Counted from the stretch's first letter, positions 1 through 8,724 are shown. The stretch: DNA of 64,000 nt from Erysipelotrichaceae bacterium (GCA_013334325.1 JAAXXT010000001.1:62001-126000), one strand, 5' to 3'. Notes: a model not told the origin generated them from the sequence alone. Program-made: numbers and translations.

Positions 1-1
1 T

Positions 2-523
2 TTTGGGAATACAGTGCTAGATAGTTTAAAATCAAAGAAATTCGATGTGATAAGTGTAGGTAAAATCAAAGATATTTTTGATTCAGAAGGTATTACTGAG
101 TCTTATAAGTCGAAATCCAATGAAGATGGGATGAATATCACCATAAAACTGGCAGATAAACCGTTTAATGGGCTATGTTTCGTTAATTTAGTTGATTTTG
201 ATGCCCTATGGGGTCATAGAAGAAATCCAGTAGGGTATGGACAAGAGATTGATCTCTTTGATCGTCAATTAGGTGAATTCTTAACTAAAATGACTACTGA
301 TGATCTTGTCATATTAACTGCGGATCATGGAAATGACCCTACATACAAAGGAACAGATCATACAAGAGAGAAAATACCTCTTATATTCTATAGTCCTTCC
401 TTCAAACAAGGGGGAGCTTTAGAAGAGCGAACCTGCTTTGGTGCAATAGGAGCTACTGTAGCCGATAACTTCAAAGTAGATTCACCGGCATATGGCGATT
501 CTTATTTGAATAAACTTATATAA
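2..523 (+). CDS. deoB: phosphopentomutase, C-terminal part (5' end outside window)
   Basis: Phosphopentomutase interconverts (deoxy)ribose-1-phosphate and -5-phosphate in the cytoplasm, linking nucleoside phosphorolysis to the pentose/aldolase step. The reading frame is open from base 2 to the window edge, so the gene begins upstream; the internal GTG at 14 is not a credible start. Alkaline-phosphatase-superfamily motifs are visible: [13 protein letters not shown], then the metal-binding TADHGNDPT and GTDHTRE blocks characteristic of DeoB. An intrinsic terminator follows directly. It works with pyrimidine phosphorylase and deoC elsewhere in the window. Confidence 0.95.
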   Translation, partial: FGNTVLDSLKSKKFDVISVGKIKDIFDSEGITESYKSKSNEDGMNITIKLADKPFNGLCFVNLVDFDALWGHRRNPVGYGQEIDLFDRQLGEFLTKMTTDDLVILTADHGNDPTYKGTDHTREKIPLIFYSPSFKQGGALEERTCFGAIGATVADNFKVDSPAYGDSYLNKLI

Positions 524-527
524 TATC

Positions 528-551
528 GACCCTAAATCAGGGTCTTTTTTT
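528..551 (+). terminator. intrinsic terminator after deoB
   Basis: Six-base stem GACCCT/AGGGTC with a five-base loop, followed by seven T residues, 4 nt after the deoB stop codon. Confidence 0.9.
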
Positions 552-647
552 AGGATATCTCTATAAATAAGAAGGGATGATAAGTTTCTGATATCACATA
601 TTATAAATAATCATATATAAATATTACATAATATACATTATGCGAAG

Positions 648-2144
648 TCAATTTAAGGCTACTATTATTAAGGATTGTATGAGGTTAGTGTTATTTAGCA
701 TCGTTTGTAGATCTGTTACTTTGTTTAACCAAAGAATTGGTACACTTTCATCATAGAATAGCTTATTTTTTGATACAAATCTATATCTACGATTAAGTAT
801 TACTTCATTATAAATATGAATAACTATGCATTTAATGGTAATGGCTCCTTTTGAATCTATGACTTGATAACATAAGTCTTGATCATCAGGATTTGAAGTA
901 TCGATTGTATTTAGTATTTCCAATAAATCTGTAATGTCTCCATCCTGTAGATCATAAGCACTTACATCAAGATAATAGTCAAAATCACTATACTGCAAGA
1001 TGGTTCTATCCTTGGCGTTTATTATTGGAGGATCATTGTATAGGTCAATAGCTGTTATATTGATGGTTTTACGATCAAAATATCCATATTTGTCTTCAAC
1101 ATAGTATGTTACTTGATAAACACCGACTCTTTCTTGAAAATTACTTGATTCTATAACGATTTTAGCACTAATATCACCGTCTTCAAAATCATAACACTTC
1201 GCATAATCTAGCAAATTTATAGGAGTTCCAATGATATATTCGAAGTCTTCAGCAGTAATAACTGGGTTATTGTTGATCAAGACAGAGCTTATTTCTAAAG
1301 GGGTTCCTGAATATTCAACAAACATGCCAGAGATCCACACAGGATTCAATACTGTACCTTCTACGATCCTTTTTCTCATATCTACACATACATCTGATTT
1401 TGCGCTAACACGATAATATGTTTGATTCTCAGCGATTGTTCTATCTAGGATCTTTGTATATACCGAGTACATTTTGAAATACAGTATGTTGAGATAAGAT
1501 GTGGAACAATTCGACCCGTATGTCCATATTGTGCCCGTTTTACTAGGCGATTTTCTAGCGTAGACAGGAGATTCTATGATTTTAATGCTAGTATCGTTAA
1601 GTTTAGAGATGATCGAAAAACGATAATCCCCTTCCATTATTTCAATAGGATTAGTTATTGGATAATATAGAGGTGTTTTAAAGTATTTTTGAGATAGATT
1701 TGCATAGAAAACAACATTAGTATTGTATTTTTGTCCTTTTACAAAACTATCTAGGGGTACAATTGCCTCAAAACCCACATATTCATAGTAATAATTACAT
1801 GATGAAGCCCCATATACACCATCAGCACAGTAACTATAACCCATAGCTGCGAAACTTGAGGTCATACTTAAATTGGTTAAGGTCGCATCAAAAGTAAACG
1901 AATGATTTAAGCTTACGAATTCAAGTTTTATTGAATGATCCGTAGTGTTTTTATAGTGTTGACTATCGTTAATGAAAGCCCAACCTTTGATGCTTATGAA
2001 GTCTGAATTGATTTTTACATCTAGTATTTCAAAGTTTAAGAATTCTTTTGATACTGGTGTGAGTGTTATTGCTTGTATAGATAAAGGATGAATGCCTGTA
2101 CTAATTAGTAATGTCGTAATCAACCATAGAAACAATCTTCTCAT
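648..2144 (-). CDS. exported protein with two DUF5011/HYR-like domains, function unknown
   Basis: Not recognised as a named protein. A signal peptide is visible (RR at residues 2-3, hydrophobic stretch about 4-20, likely cleavage after IQA at 25), so it is probably secreted or surface-exposed. Residues about 293-367 and 373-446 form two Ig-like modules of the DUF5011/HYR type: each has a conserved D-x2-DGDI core (FEDGDI, LQDGDI) and ends in a Y-V/I-D-x2-G strand. The middle part (about 190-280) contains VYARKSPSKTG and could be an SH3b-like domain, but this is weak. No wall-anchor motif or C-terminal membrane segment is seen. Its start overlaps the stop of the upstream small membrane protein by 4 nt, so the two are translationally coupled. 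Confidence 0.6.
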   Translation of the reverse strand: MRRLFLWLITTLLISTGIHPLSIQAITLTPVSKEFLNFEILDVKINSDFISIKGWAFINDSQHYKNTTDHSIKLEFVSLNHSFTFDATLTNLSMTSSFAAMGYSYCADGVYGASSCNYYYEYVGFEAIVPLDSFVKGQKYNTNVVFYANLSQKYFKTPLYYPITNPIEIMEGDYRFSIISKLNDTSIKIIESPVYARKSPSKTGTIWTYGSNCSTSYLNILYFKMYSVYTKILDRTIAENQTYYRVSAKSDVCVDMRKRIVEGTVLNPVWISGMFVEYSGTPLEISSVLINNNPVITAEDFEYIIGTPINLLDYAKCYDFEDGDISAKIVIESSNFQERVGVYQVTYYVEDKYGYFDRKTINITAIDLYNDPPIINAKDRTILQYSDFDYYLDVSAYDLQDGDITDLLEILNTIDTSNPDDQDLCYQVIDSKGAITIKCIVIHIYNEVILNRRYRFVSKNKLFYDESVPILWLNKVTDLQTMLNNTNLIQSLIIVALN

Positions 2145-2527
2145 TTTCTTATTCTCTTAATCAAATAAATAAAACTAATACTAAGGATAGCCAATAAAGT
2201 AGGAATTCCATAAGTTTGAATAAGTGATTGTGGACTTATTCCGATCTCGTAACTTAATAATTCTGATGTTTTATTTACACAATTATTACTCCAACTTAAT
2301 TGAACTGTACTAATAACTTCTGTATTCTTTACGAGTTTAAAGGTAGTAAATCGTTGATCTACTCCTGCGAGAACTCCATTTGAATTTTGTATATAAAATG
2401 GATGTTCTGAAACCAATACCTCCCCTTCTTTTAATCCATTTAGATATACTTGACTATTTCCGCAGCTTCCATATTGAAAAGAAGTTGTTTCTACATGATC
2501 CTGATTCGTTATAGTGATTGTTTTCAT
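2141..2527 (-). CDS. small single-pass membrane protein, function unknown
   Basis: 128 residues with one membrane segment at about 107-123 followed by a basic tail (KRIRK), implying an outside N-terminal domain and an inside C-terminus. The N-terminal 100 residues contain only two cysteines (22 and 83), which could form a disulfide. There is no signal peptide, no Shine-Dalgarno before the ATG, and an in-frame stop lies five codons upstream. The 5' region is squeezed between the yugP terminator and the ATG. It could therefore be a 5'-truncated remnant or an unusually initiated gene. It is coupled by a 4-nt overlap to the exported protein downstream, suggesting joint function at the surface. 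Confidence 0.5.
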   Translation of the reverse strand: MKTITITNQDHVETTSFQYGSCGNSQVYLNGLKEGEVLVSEHPFYIQNSNGVLAGVDQRFTTFKLVKNTEVISTVQLSWSNNCVNKTSELLSYEIGISPQSLIQTYGIPTLLAILSISFIYLIKRIRK

Positions 2528-2560
2528 ACTTATAGATAGAATTTAAATATGAATAATCCT

Positions 2561-2585
2561 AAAAAAAAGGCCCCCAAGGACCTTT
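2561..2585 (-). terminator. intrinsic terminator after the zinc protease gene
   Basis: On the minus strand an eight-pair stem (one G-U) with a TTGG loop is followed by six or more T residues. It lies just after the stop at 2593 and ends the hup/yugP transcript. Confidence 0.8.
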
Positions 2586-2592
2586 AGTTTGA

Positions 2593-3261
2593 TTATCTTC
2601 TTCTACCTCTAATAAGAAGTAGACGCATGATCTGAAGTAATGTTGCGCCAAATGCAGCGACATAGGTCATTGCGGCAGCGGATAACATCGCTTTTGAATC
2701 AGCAATTTCATCAGAATTGATGTAGTTACCTTCTGATAGGATTTGTAAAGCACGACTCGATGCATTGAATTCAAGAGGTAAAGTAACCAATTGAAATGTA
2801 GCAATGACACCTAACATGGCGATTCCTAACAACAAGATAGCATCAATTCCAGCAATAATACCAATTACAGCGACAACCCAACCAGCATAACTTGAAACAA
2901 TCGCAAATGGTAAGATCGCATTTCTTACACCGATAAAACTGTAATGATCGGCATATTGGATGGCATGGCCAACTTCATGGGCTGCAACCGCAACAGAAGC
3001 TACTGTAGCTTCATTATAGACTTTAGGAGAGAGATTGACCGTATTGGTCTTAGGGTCATAATGATCGCTGAGAAGTCCTCTTTGACTGACCTGAATCTGT
3101 ACATCCTGTAATCCATTGGCATCTAAAATCGCTCTTGCGACATCATAACCATTCTTTTTGTTTTCGGTTGGAACTTTAGCGAAATGAGAATAAGCATTGT
3201 TTACTTTCGCCTGAGCCCATATAACCAAGCCTATGGCGGCAAAATATAAGAATATCTCCAC
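2593..3261 (-). CDS. yugP: YugP-like membrane zinc metallopeptidase
   Basis: Member of the Zn_peptidase_2 (YugP) family of integral membrane proteases; substrates are not known. The HEVGH zinc motif is at residues 95-99 and is preceded by the family's beta-strand region. Hydrophobic segments lie at the N-terminus (about 2-18), after the active site (two around 112-165) and near the C-terminus, so the active site faces a membrane compartment. Length (222) is typical. It is the last gene of the minus-strand group gpsA-hup-yugP and is followed by a terminator. Confidence 0.88.
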   Translation of the reverse strand: MEIFLYFAAIGLVIWAQAKVNNAYSHFAKVPTENKKNGYDVARAILDANGLQDVQIQVSQRGLLSDHYDPKTNTVNLSPKVYNEATVASVAVAAHEVGHAIQYADHYSFIGVRNAILPFAIVSSYAGWVVAVIGIIAGIDAILLLGIAMLGVIATFQLVTLPLEFNASSRALQILSEGNYINSDEIADSKAMLSAAAMTYVAAFGATLLQIMRLLLIRGRRR

Positions 3262-3272
3262 AGTAAACTCTC

Positions 3273-3557
3273 TTATTTAACGGATTCTTTGAAGGCTTTG
3301 GCAGCTTTAAATGCTGGAACTTTTGCTTCAGGAACCTGAATCTTTGCTTTTGTCTTTGGATTAATTCCAATTCTCGCGTTTCTAGTCTTAACTTCGAACT
3401 TCCCAAAACCGGCGAGATCTACTTTATTACCGGCCTTTACTTGGGCTACGATCGTGTCGAGGACTAGATCGACAGTTTCCAACGCATCCTTCTTGGAACA
3501 TCCGCAACTCTCAGCAACAGCATCAGCTAAAGCTTTCTTATTAACTACATTTGTCAT
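3273..3557 (-). CDS. hup: HU family DNA-binding protein
   Basis: Small nucleoid protein that binds and bends DNA as a dimer. The start chosen gives MTNVVNKKALADAV and has a strong GGAGG Shine-Dalgarno; a longer frame to 3602 has no ribosome site. The family signature GFGKFEVKTRNARIGINP is present around residue 45-65 and the total length (94) is standard. It follows gpsA directly; in Bacillus spoIVA sits between these two genes and it is absent here. Confidence 0.95.
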   Translation of the reverse strand: MTNVVNKKALADAVAESCGCSKKDALETVDLVLDTIVAQVKAGNKVDLAGFGKFEVKTRNARIGINPKTKAKIQVPEAKVPAFKAAKAFKESVK

Positions 3558-3611
3558 AGAATTTCCTCCATTCTTGACCTTATCATAACAAACTTGAGGC
3601 AATTATACAAA

Positions 3612-4604
3612 TCATTCGGACTTAAGTTCTCTTGCCATTAAGATTTGAATGCTTTCAGATGGTTTAGCGCCTTCATATAAGACTTTATACACTTGTTCAG
3701 TTATAGGCATAGATATTTTATTTTTTAGAGCTTCATCATAGACGACTTTGGCAGCGTTTATACCTTCTACAGTTTTTTCGTTGGTATCCCAGAAGATCTT
3801 AGAAGTATCGAATTGACCAATGAGTAATCCTGCTTGGAAGTTACGAGAATGAACAGAAGTACAGGTTACGATAAGATCCCCTACCCCATCCAACCCAAGA
3901 AAGGTTTCTGGTTTAGCCCCAAAGAAGAGCCCATAGCGAGAAATCTCAGCTAATCCACGTGTAATCAAGGCTGCACGTGCGTTATCACCGTATCCTAGGC
4001 CACTGAGGATGCCACTTGCTAAGGCAATGACATTCTTAACGGCTACTCCTATTTCAGCGCCTACGACGTCTGTAGTGCGGTATACACGGAAATAGTTGTT
4101 TGAGAAGACGGTTTGAATCAACTTTGAGGCTTCTTCATTATCAGAAACTGCATTTAGAACCGTAAGCAATCTAATAACGACTTCTTCAGCATGTGATGGA
4201 CCAATCAAAGAGACGATCGCCTTTAAAATGTGAGGATTGATGTTATCTTTGATGACCAAGGAAAGACGTTTATGATTGATAGGATGAAAGCCTTTCGCAA
4301 CGTTTACGATGGTGACAGGATGTTTAAAATGTTCATTGATCTTTATACAAACATCTTCTATGGCTAAAGTAGGTACAGCTAAGATAAGGATTTCAGCATC
4401 CAAAAGATCTTCAAAATTCAGACTGGCTTGGATAGAATCATTTAGGATCTGATTTGGAAAGAAGCGTTCATTGCGATGATAACGAGATATATCTACGATT
4501 TCATCGAGATCTCTTCCCCAAATCGTTACTTCATGTTTGTTGTCTGTTAATACTTGAGCTAATGCAGTTCCCCAACTACCACTTCCTAAAATACCAATTT
4601 TCAT
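3612..4604 (-). CDS. gpsA: NAD(P)-dependent glycerol-3-phosphate dehydrogenase
   Basis: Converts dihydroxyacetone phosphate to sn-glycerol-3-phosphate for phospholipid synthesis. The N-terminal nucleotide-binding motif GSGSWGTAL is at residues 7-15, and the catalytic lysine block AVKNVIALASG lies near residue 190. Length (330) matches the family. The start ATG is 1 nt after the der stop, with AAGGA inside the end of der, so it is translationally coupled. It ends in TGA, showing that TGA is a stop codon in this organism. Confidence 0.96.
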   Translation of the reverse strand: MKIGILGSGSWGTALAQVLTDNKHEVTIWGRDLDEIVDISRYHRNERFFPNQILNDSIQASLNFEDLLDAEILILAVPTLAIEDVCIKINEHFKHPVTIVNVAKGFHPINHKRLSLVIKDNINPHILKAIVSLIGPSHAEEVVIRLLTVLNAVSDNEEASKLIQTVFSNNYFRVYRTTDVVGAEIGVAVKNVIALASGILSGLGYGDNARAALITRGLAEISRYGLFFGAKPETFLGLDGVGDLIVTCTSVHSRNFQAGLLIGQFDTSKIFWDTNEKTVEGINAAKVVYDEALKNKISMPITEQVYKVLYEGAKPSESIQILMARELKSE

Positions 4605-4605
4605 A

Positions 4606-5916
4606 TTATAGTTCCTTCTTTCTGGCGATGATACGGATAGGAGTTCCTTCCATAATAAAGGCTTCTCTTAATCTGTTTTCTAAATAACGTCGATAGGAGA
4701 AATGAAGCAAAGCAGGATCATTGACGAATAAAACAAAGGTCGGAGGCGCAACAGCGACTTGAGATCCATATAAAATATTTAGACGTAGACCTTTATGTGT
4801 CGGCGGAGGTGTGATTCGTTGAGCATCACTAAGGACCTCGTTTAATACACTGGTCTGTATTCTCATTTGAGAATAATTATAGACATTGTCTATGTTTGGG
4901 ATGATCTGATGAACGCGTTGACGCGTCGTCGCAGAGATAAATAGGATTGGTGCATAGCTTAGATAGATGAAAGCTTTACGAATCTCTTCAGTTACTTTAT
5001 TGATGGTAAATTCATCTTTTTCTATAGCATCCCACTTATTATAAATGATGATGATGGGTTTACCAGCTTCATGGGCATAACCAGCAACATGTTTATCTTG
5101 ATCTCTAATACCTGCAATTCCATCGATGACAAACAAGATAACATCCGATCTTTCAATGGCTTGAAGAGATCTAAGAACAGAATATTTTTCTATAGATTCA
5201 TAGACCTTGCCTTTTTTACGTATACCTGCGGTATCAATTACTACATATTCTTTACCATCTTTAGTAAAAGGAGTATCTACAGAATCACGGGTAGTTCCCT
5301 CTTTATCAGAAACAATGACTCTTTCTTGATTTAAAAGTGCGTTTACTAAGGAAGATTTCCCTACATTAGGTCTTCCAATGATGGCGAAACTGATCTTGCC
5401 TTCATAATCATTTAAATTACGATCAGGGAAATGTGAGATGATCTTGTCTAAAAGATCTCCAATACCGATCCCATGGACACTACTTACAGGAATCAGATCT
5501 TCAAATCCTAAAGCATAAAACTCATAAGAAGCATCGATTAAGGACTGATTATCAACTTTATTGATGGCCATAAGAACAGGTTTCTTAGTCTTATGAAGCA
5601 ACTTGGCGATATATCGATCATCATCTGTCATACCTTCTTTAGCATTGGTAACAAATACGATAACATCGGCTTCTTCAATTGCGATGTCTACTTGCATACG
5701 AATCTCTTTTTGATAATCTTGATCTTTTAGTTGAAGTCCACCAGTATCAATAACTCTAAAATCTTTAGTGAGCCAATTTGCTTTCGCATATAAACGATCC
5801 CGGGTTACCCCAGGTGTGTCTTCTACTATGGATAATCTTTCTCCTACGATACGGTTAAATAACGTGGACTTGCCGACATTAGGTCGACCTACGATTGCGA
5901 TAACGCCATCAATCAT
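4606..5916 (-). CDS. der: ribosome biogenesis GTPase Der
   Basis: Double-Era GTPase required for assembly of the 50S ribosomal subunit. Two complete G domains are visible, with P-loops GRPNVGKS at 10-17 and 181-188, DTGG and DTAG switch motifs, and NKVD/NKWD specificity motifs, followed by the C-terminal KH-like domain. Length (436) is standard. It overlaps the end of cmk by 8 nt and continues into gpsA, forming a cmk-der-gpsA operon as in other Firmicutes. Confidence 0.97.
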   Translation of the reverse strand: MIDGVIAIVGRPNVGKSTLFNRIVGERLSIVEDTPGVTRDRLYAKANWLTKDFRVIDTGGLQLKDQDYQKEIRMQVDIAIEEADVIVFVTNAKEGMTDDDRYIAKLLHKTKKPVLMAINKVDNQSLIDASYEFYALGFEDLIPVSSVHGIGIGDLLDKIISHFPDRNLNDYEGKISFAIIGRPNVGKSSLVNALLNQERVIVSDKEGTTRDSVDTPFTKDGKEYVVIDTAGIRKKGKVYESIEKYSVLRSLQAIERSDVILFVIDGIAGIRDQDKHVAGYAHEAGKPIIIIYNKWDAIEKDEFTINKVTEEIRKAFIYLSYAPILFISATTRQRVHQIIPNIDNVYNYSQMRIQTSVLNEVLSDAQRITPPPTHKGLRLNILYGSQVAVAPPTFVLFVNDPALLHFSYRRYLENRLREAFIMEGTPIRIIARKKEL

Positions 5917-6586
5917 GTTGGTTTAACCTTTCTACTGTTTCTTGATACAGTTGGGTAATCTTTTCTACGGTCTCATCGATGCTTAAGAAACTGGTATCCA
6001 GTTCTATAGCGTCATCTGCTTTTTTTAGAGGCGAATAGGTCCTTGTTGAATCTGCGATATCTCTAGACCTAAGATCTTCATAAACCTCATCAAACGATAA
6101 AGGATTACCTTTCTCATGAAATTCTTGATGACGCCGTTTAGCTCTTTCTAATAAGAAAGCAACTTGAAATATCTTGAGTTCTGCATCCGGTAATACAACG
6201 GTACCGATATCTCGCCCATCCAAAATGAAGCCCTTTTTAAGGGTAATCTTTTGTTGAATACTCACCAGCTTTGCTCTTACGTTTTGTAAACGAGAAACTT
6301 GAGAAGATCCTCGATCACATTCTGTATTTCTTACTTCATGGCCAACCAAATTTCCATCCATGATCAATTGACCTTGTGCTGTAAAATCAAATTCCGTATG
6401 ATCAAGCATTTCAACGACGGATGCTTCATCATCTAAATGAATCCCATTTTTTAGAGCTTTATATGCTGTTGCTCGATACATAGATCCGGTATCAATATGG
6501 ACATAATCTAATATTTTTGCCAAACGCTTAGCTATCGTACTTTTACCTGAAGCGCTAGGTCCATCAATTGCGATATTGATTTTCAT
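5909..6586 (-). CDS. cmk: (d)CMP kinase
   Basis: Phosphorylates CMP and dCMP to the diphosphates. The P-loop GPSASGKST is at residues 9-17 from the chosen start, and the family motifs DGRDIGTVV and [10 protein letters not shown] are present. The ATG at 6586 shares one base with the stop of the upstream gene (TAATG) and has an AGGGA sequence just before it; the longer frame to 6613 would run nine codons into the upstream gene. Length becomes 225, as expected. First enzyme gene of the cmk-der-gpsA group. Confidence 0.94.
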   Translation of the reverse strand: MKINIAIDGPSASGKSTIAKRLAKILDYVHIDTGSMYRATAYKALKNGIHLDDEASVVEMLDHTEFDFTAQGQLIMDGNLVGHEVRNTECDRGSSQVSRLQNVRAKLVSIQQKITLKKGFILDGRDIGTVVLPDAELKIFQVAFLLERAKRRHQEFHEKGNPLSFDEVYEDLRSRDIADSTRTYSPLKKADDAIELDTSFLSIDETVEKITQLYQETVERLNQHD

Positions 6587-7260
6587 TAGAATCCCTGAGT
6601 ACTGAAAATCCAATAGAACGCTAAACCGAGCATTACCATTAAAACAATCACTAGAATGAAAACGATGAAATTCAAAGTCCTTGATGAACTATTGACAGAT
6701 TGACTCATTTCAAGTAATTCTTTATCTACACTATCAAGTTTCAATTTGATTTTTGCGGTTTCTTCAAACATGTTTCCGTTGTTTGAACGATTAAAATCAT
6801 CGTTAAACTCAACTTCTTCAACATCAAAATCACTTTCAATGACTCTTCTAATTTCTTGAGTCATTTTATCATCACTTTTAGAGGAATCATTTTCTACAGA
6901 TAATACAGGTTGATTTACTTTATTGATGATGTTTAAATCTGTATCTTCTGAAGTCGAATATCCTTTTTTAATGTTGTAAGACTTAACTTCATCGATGAAT
7001 TCATTTAACAGATCATGGTGAAAGTTTGGATCTTCCATTACTATAGTAGGTTCAAGAGTTCGATCTGTTTCACCTTTTGAGTGTAAAGCATTATAATCGG
7101 GTAATTTTGGACTGGTTTCAATCGTACTTAGTTCAGGGTTGATACGATTTAAACGATCAGCGTAGGATGAAAGCACCGTAGATGTAACTTCGCTTTCGCG
7201 GCTATTTTCTACTTCTTGACGTAATTCGGCGTTTTTTCTGACACGTGAAAGATTTTCCAT
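6586..7260 (-). CDS. predicted tail-anchored membrane protein, function unknown
   Basis: 224 residues with no recognised domain. Residues 1-190 are polar, rich in Ser, Asp, Glu and Asn and probably largely disordered. A single hydrophobic segment occupies about 196-219, leaving only a five-residue tail, which is a C-tail-anchor layout with the bulk in the cytoplasm. It is the promoter-proximal gene of the cmk-der-gpsA operon, one base overlapping cmk, and has a good AAGAGG ribosome site. The position is held in Bacillus by unrelated envelope genes such as ypbE/ypfB, so this may be a lineage-specific envelope or division factor; that is a guess. Confidence 0.7.
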   Translation of the reverse strand: MENLSRVRKNAELRQEVENSRESEVTSTVLSSYADRLNRINPELSTIETSPKLPDYNALHSKGETDRTLEPTIVMEDPNFHHDLLNEFIDEVKSYNIKKGYSTSEDTDLNIINKVNQPVLSVENDSSKSDDKMTQEIRRVIESDFDVEEVEFNDDFNRSNNGNMFEETAKIKLKLDSVDKELLEMSQSVNSSSRTLNFIVFILVIVLMVMLGLAFYWIFSTQGF

Positions 7261-7277
7261 AAAAATACCTCTTTGTT

Positions 7278-7286
7278 ATTATAACA
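7278..7286 (-). promoter_or_regulatory. extended -10 promoter of the tail-anchored/cmk operon
   Basis: On the minus strand TGTTATAAT matches the extended -10 consensus; no good -35 is visible. It sits inside a perfect 17-base inverted repeat (7272-7288, eight-base arms around one base), which may be an operator or chance. Confidence 0.55.
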
Positions 7287-7338
7287 AATTTATGACAACT
7301 TAGGATGCTACAACTGAAAATAGATAAGCACGACCATC

Positions 7339-7366
7339 AAAAAACCGCTTATTTAGGCGGTTTTTT
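7339..7366 (-). terminator. intrinsic terminator after ribU
   Basis: AAAACCGC/GCGGTTTT stem flanked by A and T runs on both sides, 13 nt after the ribU stop. The structure is symmetrical and could act in both directions. Confidence 0.85.
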
Positions 7367-7378
7367 ATTGTGGAAAAC

Positions 7379-7954
7379 TTATTTGAAGTATCTTGTAAAT
7401 AAAGTTTTCAAGGGAGTATAGAGTGTAAAGGCAGCAATAGTTATCAGTGTTCCCTTAAATAAATTGAAAGGTGTTACTGAAATGATGCCTGCGATTTTTA
7501 CCGCATGATCTGTCATACCATATAATGGAAACGCAAAATAATAATTAACAAAGCCCATCACAATGGTCGCTAAGATTGTCCCTAGAATGAAACTAGGCAA
7601 GAATCTTAATAGAGCTTTAGATGTGGTCCATTGTTTGAACCTATTTCTAAGTAACCATGCAAAAATCGATACTGGTAGAATAAATCCAAGCCCATAGAAG
7701 AAATTCGCGATTTCTCCAGAGAAGTTAGGATCTTTAGGACTAAATATTCCATGAAGAAGATTTTTTATCAATTCAACAATAATAGCAGGTACTGGACCTA
7801 CAAAGATACCGATAAACAAAGATGGGATATCGCTGGGATCGATTTTTAGATAAGCTGGAAACAAAGCAGGTATTGGGAATTCAAAGAACATCAACATATA
7901 AGACAAAGCAATCATCATACTAATTAGTGTCAATAATCGAAGGTTGTTTTTCAT
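7379..7954 (-). CDS. ribU: riboflavin ECF transporter S component
   Basis: Substrate-binding membrane subunit of an energy-coupling-factor importer for riboflavin. Five to six hydrophobic segments and the RibU-type motif YLKIDPSDIPSL followed by VELIKNLLHG are visible. The start at 7954 has AAAGGAG seven nt upstream; the six-codon longer frame does not. It is a single-gene unit directly behind an FMN riboswitch with its own terminator, which fixes the substrate assignment. The ATPase/EcfT partners are not in this window. Length (191) is typical. Confidence 0.93.
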   Translation of the reverse strand: MKNNLRLLTLISMMIALSYMLMFFEFPIPALFPAYLKIDPSDIPSLFIGIFVGPVPAIIVELIKNLLHGIFSPKDPNFSGEIANFFYGLGFILPVSIFAWLLRNRFKQWTTSKALLRFLPSFILGTILATIVMGFVNYYFAFPLYGMTDHAVKIAGIISVTPFNLFKGTLITIAAFTLYTPLKTLFTRYFK

Positions 7955-7970
7955 TTTTTCTCCTTTCAAC

Positions 7971-7995
7971 AAAAAACCCCAGAATAATCCCAGGG
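7971..7995 (-). terminator. riboswitch expression-platform terminator
   Basis: On the minus strand CCCTGGGA pairs with TTCTGGGG (eight pairs, three of them G-U) around a TTA loop, followed by six T residues, just before the ribU Shine-Dalgarno. FMN binding to the aptamer would favour this terminator. Confidence 0.8.
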
Positions 7996-8019
7996 CTCAA
8001 CATCAAAAGTGATATTGTT

Positions 8020-8127
8020 ATCTTCTTTCATCCAGACTTTACTGTCGCCACCGGAATTAAACCGGTTCGTGCCCTTAGGCTCGCGGGGTATACCGCCGGT
8101 AGGGAATCGCACCCTGCCCTGAAGATA
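8020..8127 (-). promoter_or_regulatory. FMN riboswitch (RFN element)
   Basis: The minus strand carries the conserved RFN core: ATCTTCAGGGCAGGGTG at the 5' side, CCCTACCGGCGGTA, the GCGAGC block, CCGGT...ACCGG arms, GCGACAGTAAAGTCTGGATG, and a closing GAAGAT. The two ends pair as helix P1. It precedes ribU and a terminator, so high FMN should switch off riboflavin import. The upstream promoter must lie in the about 40 bases before efp's 3' end. Confidence 0.96.
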
Positions 8128-8166
8128 GTTATAGTTTAGCTTAAATGATGGTTTTTGTAAAGTGGC

Positions 8167-8724
8167 TTATGCTCTACCAGCGTATTTACCATCGACCGTA
8201 TTAACGATGATCATTTCACCTTCAGCAATAAACATAGGAACTTTAAGTTCTAAACCAGTTTCTAAAACAGCATTTTTCATTGCACTTGTAGCAGTATCTC
8301 CACGAACCGCAGGTTCAGTAGTACTGATTTGTAAAGTGACTTTATCAGGTAAAACAACTCCTAAGATTTCACCTTCATATGAAACGATATTGACATTATC
8401 ATTTGGCTTTAGGAAAGGCATTTCTTTCTCTAAATTGCTCTTTTGAATTTCGATTTGATCATAAGTGCTTGTATTCATGAAGCAAAGTGCATCTCCGCTA
8501 TCATATAGATACTGCATCTCATTCTTATCGATGTGAGCTGCTTCAACTTTGTCACCACCTGTAAAAGTGATTTCATTGATGACACCAGTTCTTAAATTCT
8601 TTACTTTGGATTTGATAATCATCCCACGCATCGCTGTTTTATTGTGTTGTGTGTCGAGGACAGTGAAAATATTGTCTTCATATACAAAGGTAATTCCTGG
8701 TCTTAAATCATTAACGATAATCAT
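8167..8724 (-). CDS. efp: translation elongation factor P
   Basis: Binds between the P and E sites to relieve stalling at proline stretches. The three beta-barrel domains are recognisable, including VKNLRTGVINEITF, QYLYDSGDALCFMNTSTYDQ and the C-terminal VDGKYAGRA. Length (185) is standard and the AGGAGG ribosome site is strong. The domain I loop that normally reads VKPGKG is NKTAMRG here, with Met at the usual modified position 32 and Arg at 33. This resembles Mollicutes EF-P loops and argues against the usual lysine modification routes. Confidence 0.95.
   Translation of the reverse strand: MIIVNDLRPGITFVYEDNIFTVLDTQHNKTAMRGMIIKSKVKNLRTGVINEITFTGGDKVEAAHIDKNEMQYLYDSGDALCFMNTSTYDQIEIQKSNLEKEMPFLKPNDNVNIVSYEGEILGVVLPDKVTLQISTTEPAVRGDTATSAMKNAVLETGLELKVPMFIAEGEMIIVNTVDGKYAGRA

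Noticed and set aside
3176-3406. Minus-strand ORF overlapping hup and yugP
   Set aside because: Frame-shifted shadow of HU; the HU frame has strong homology and ribosome site.
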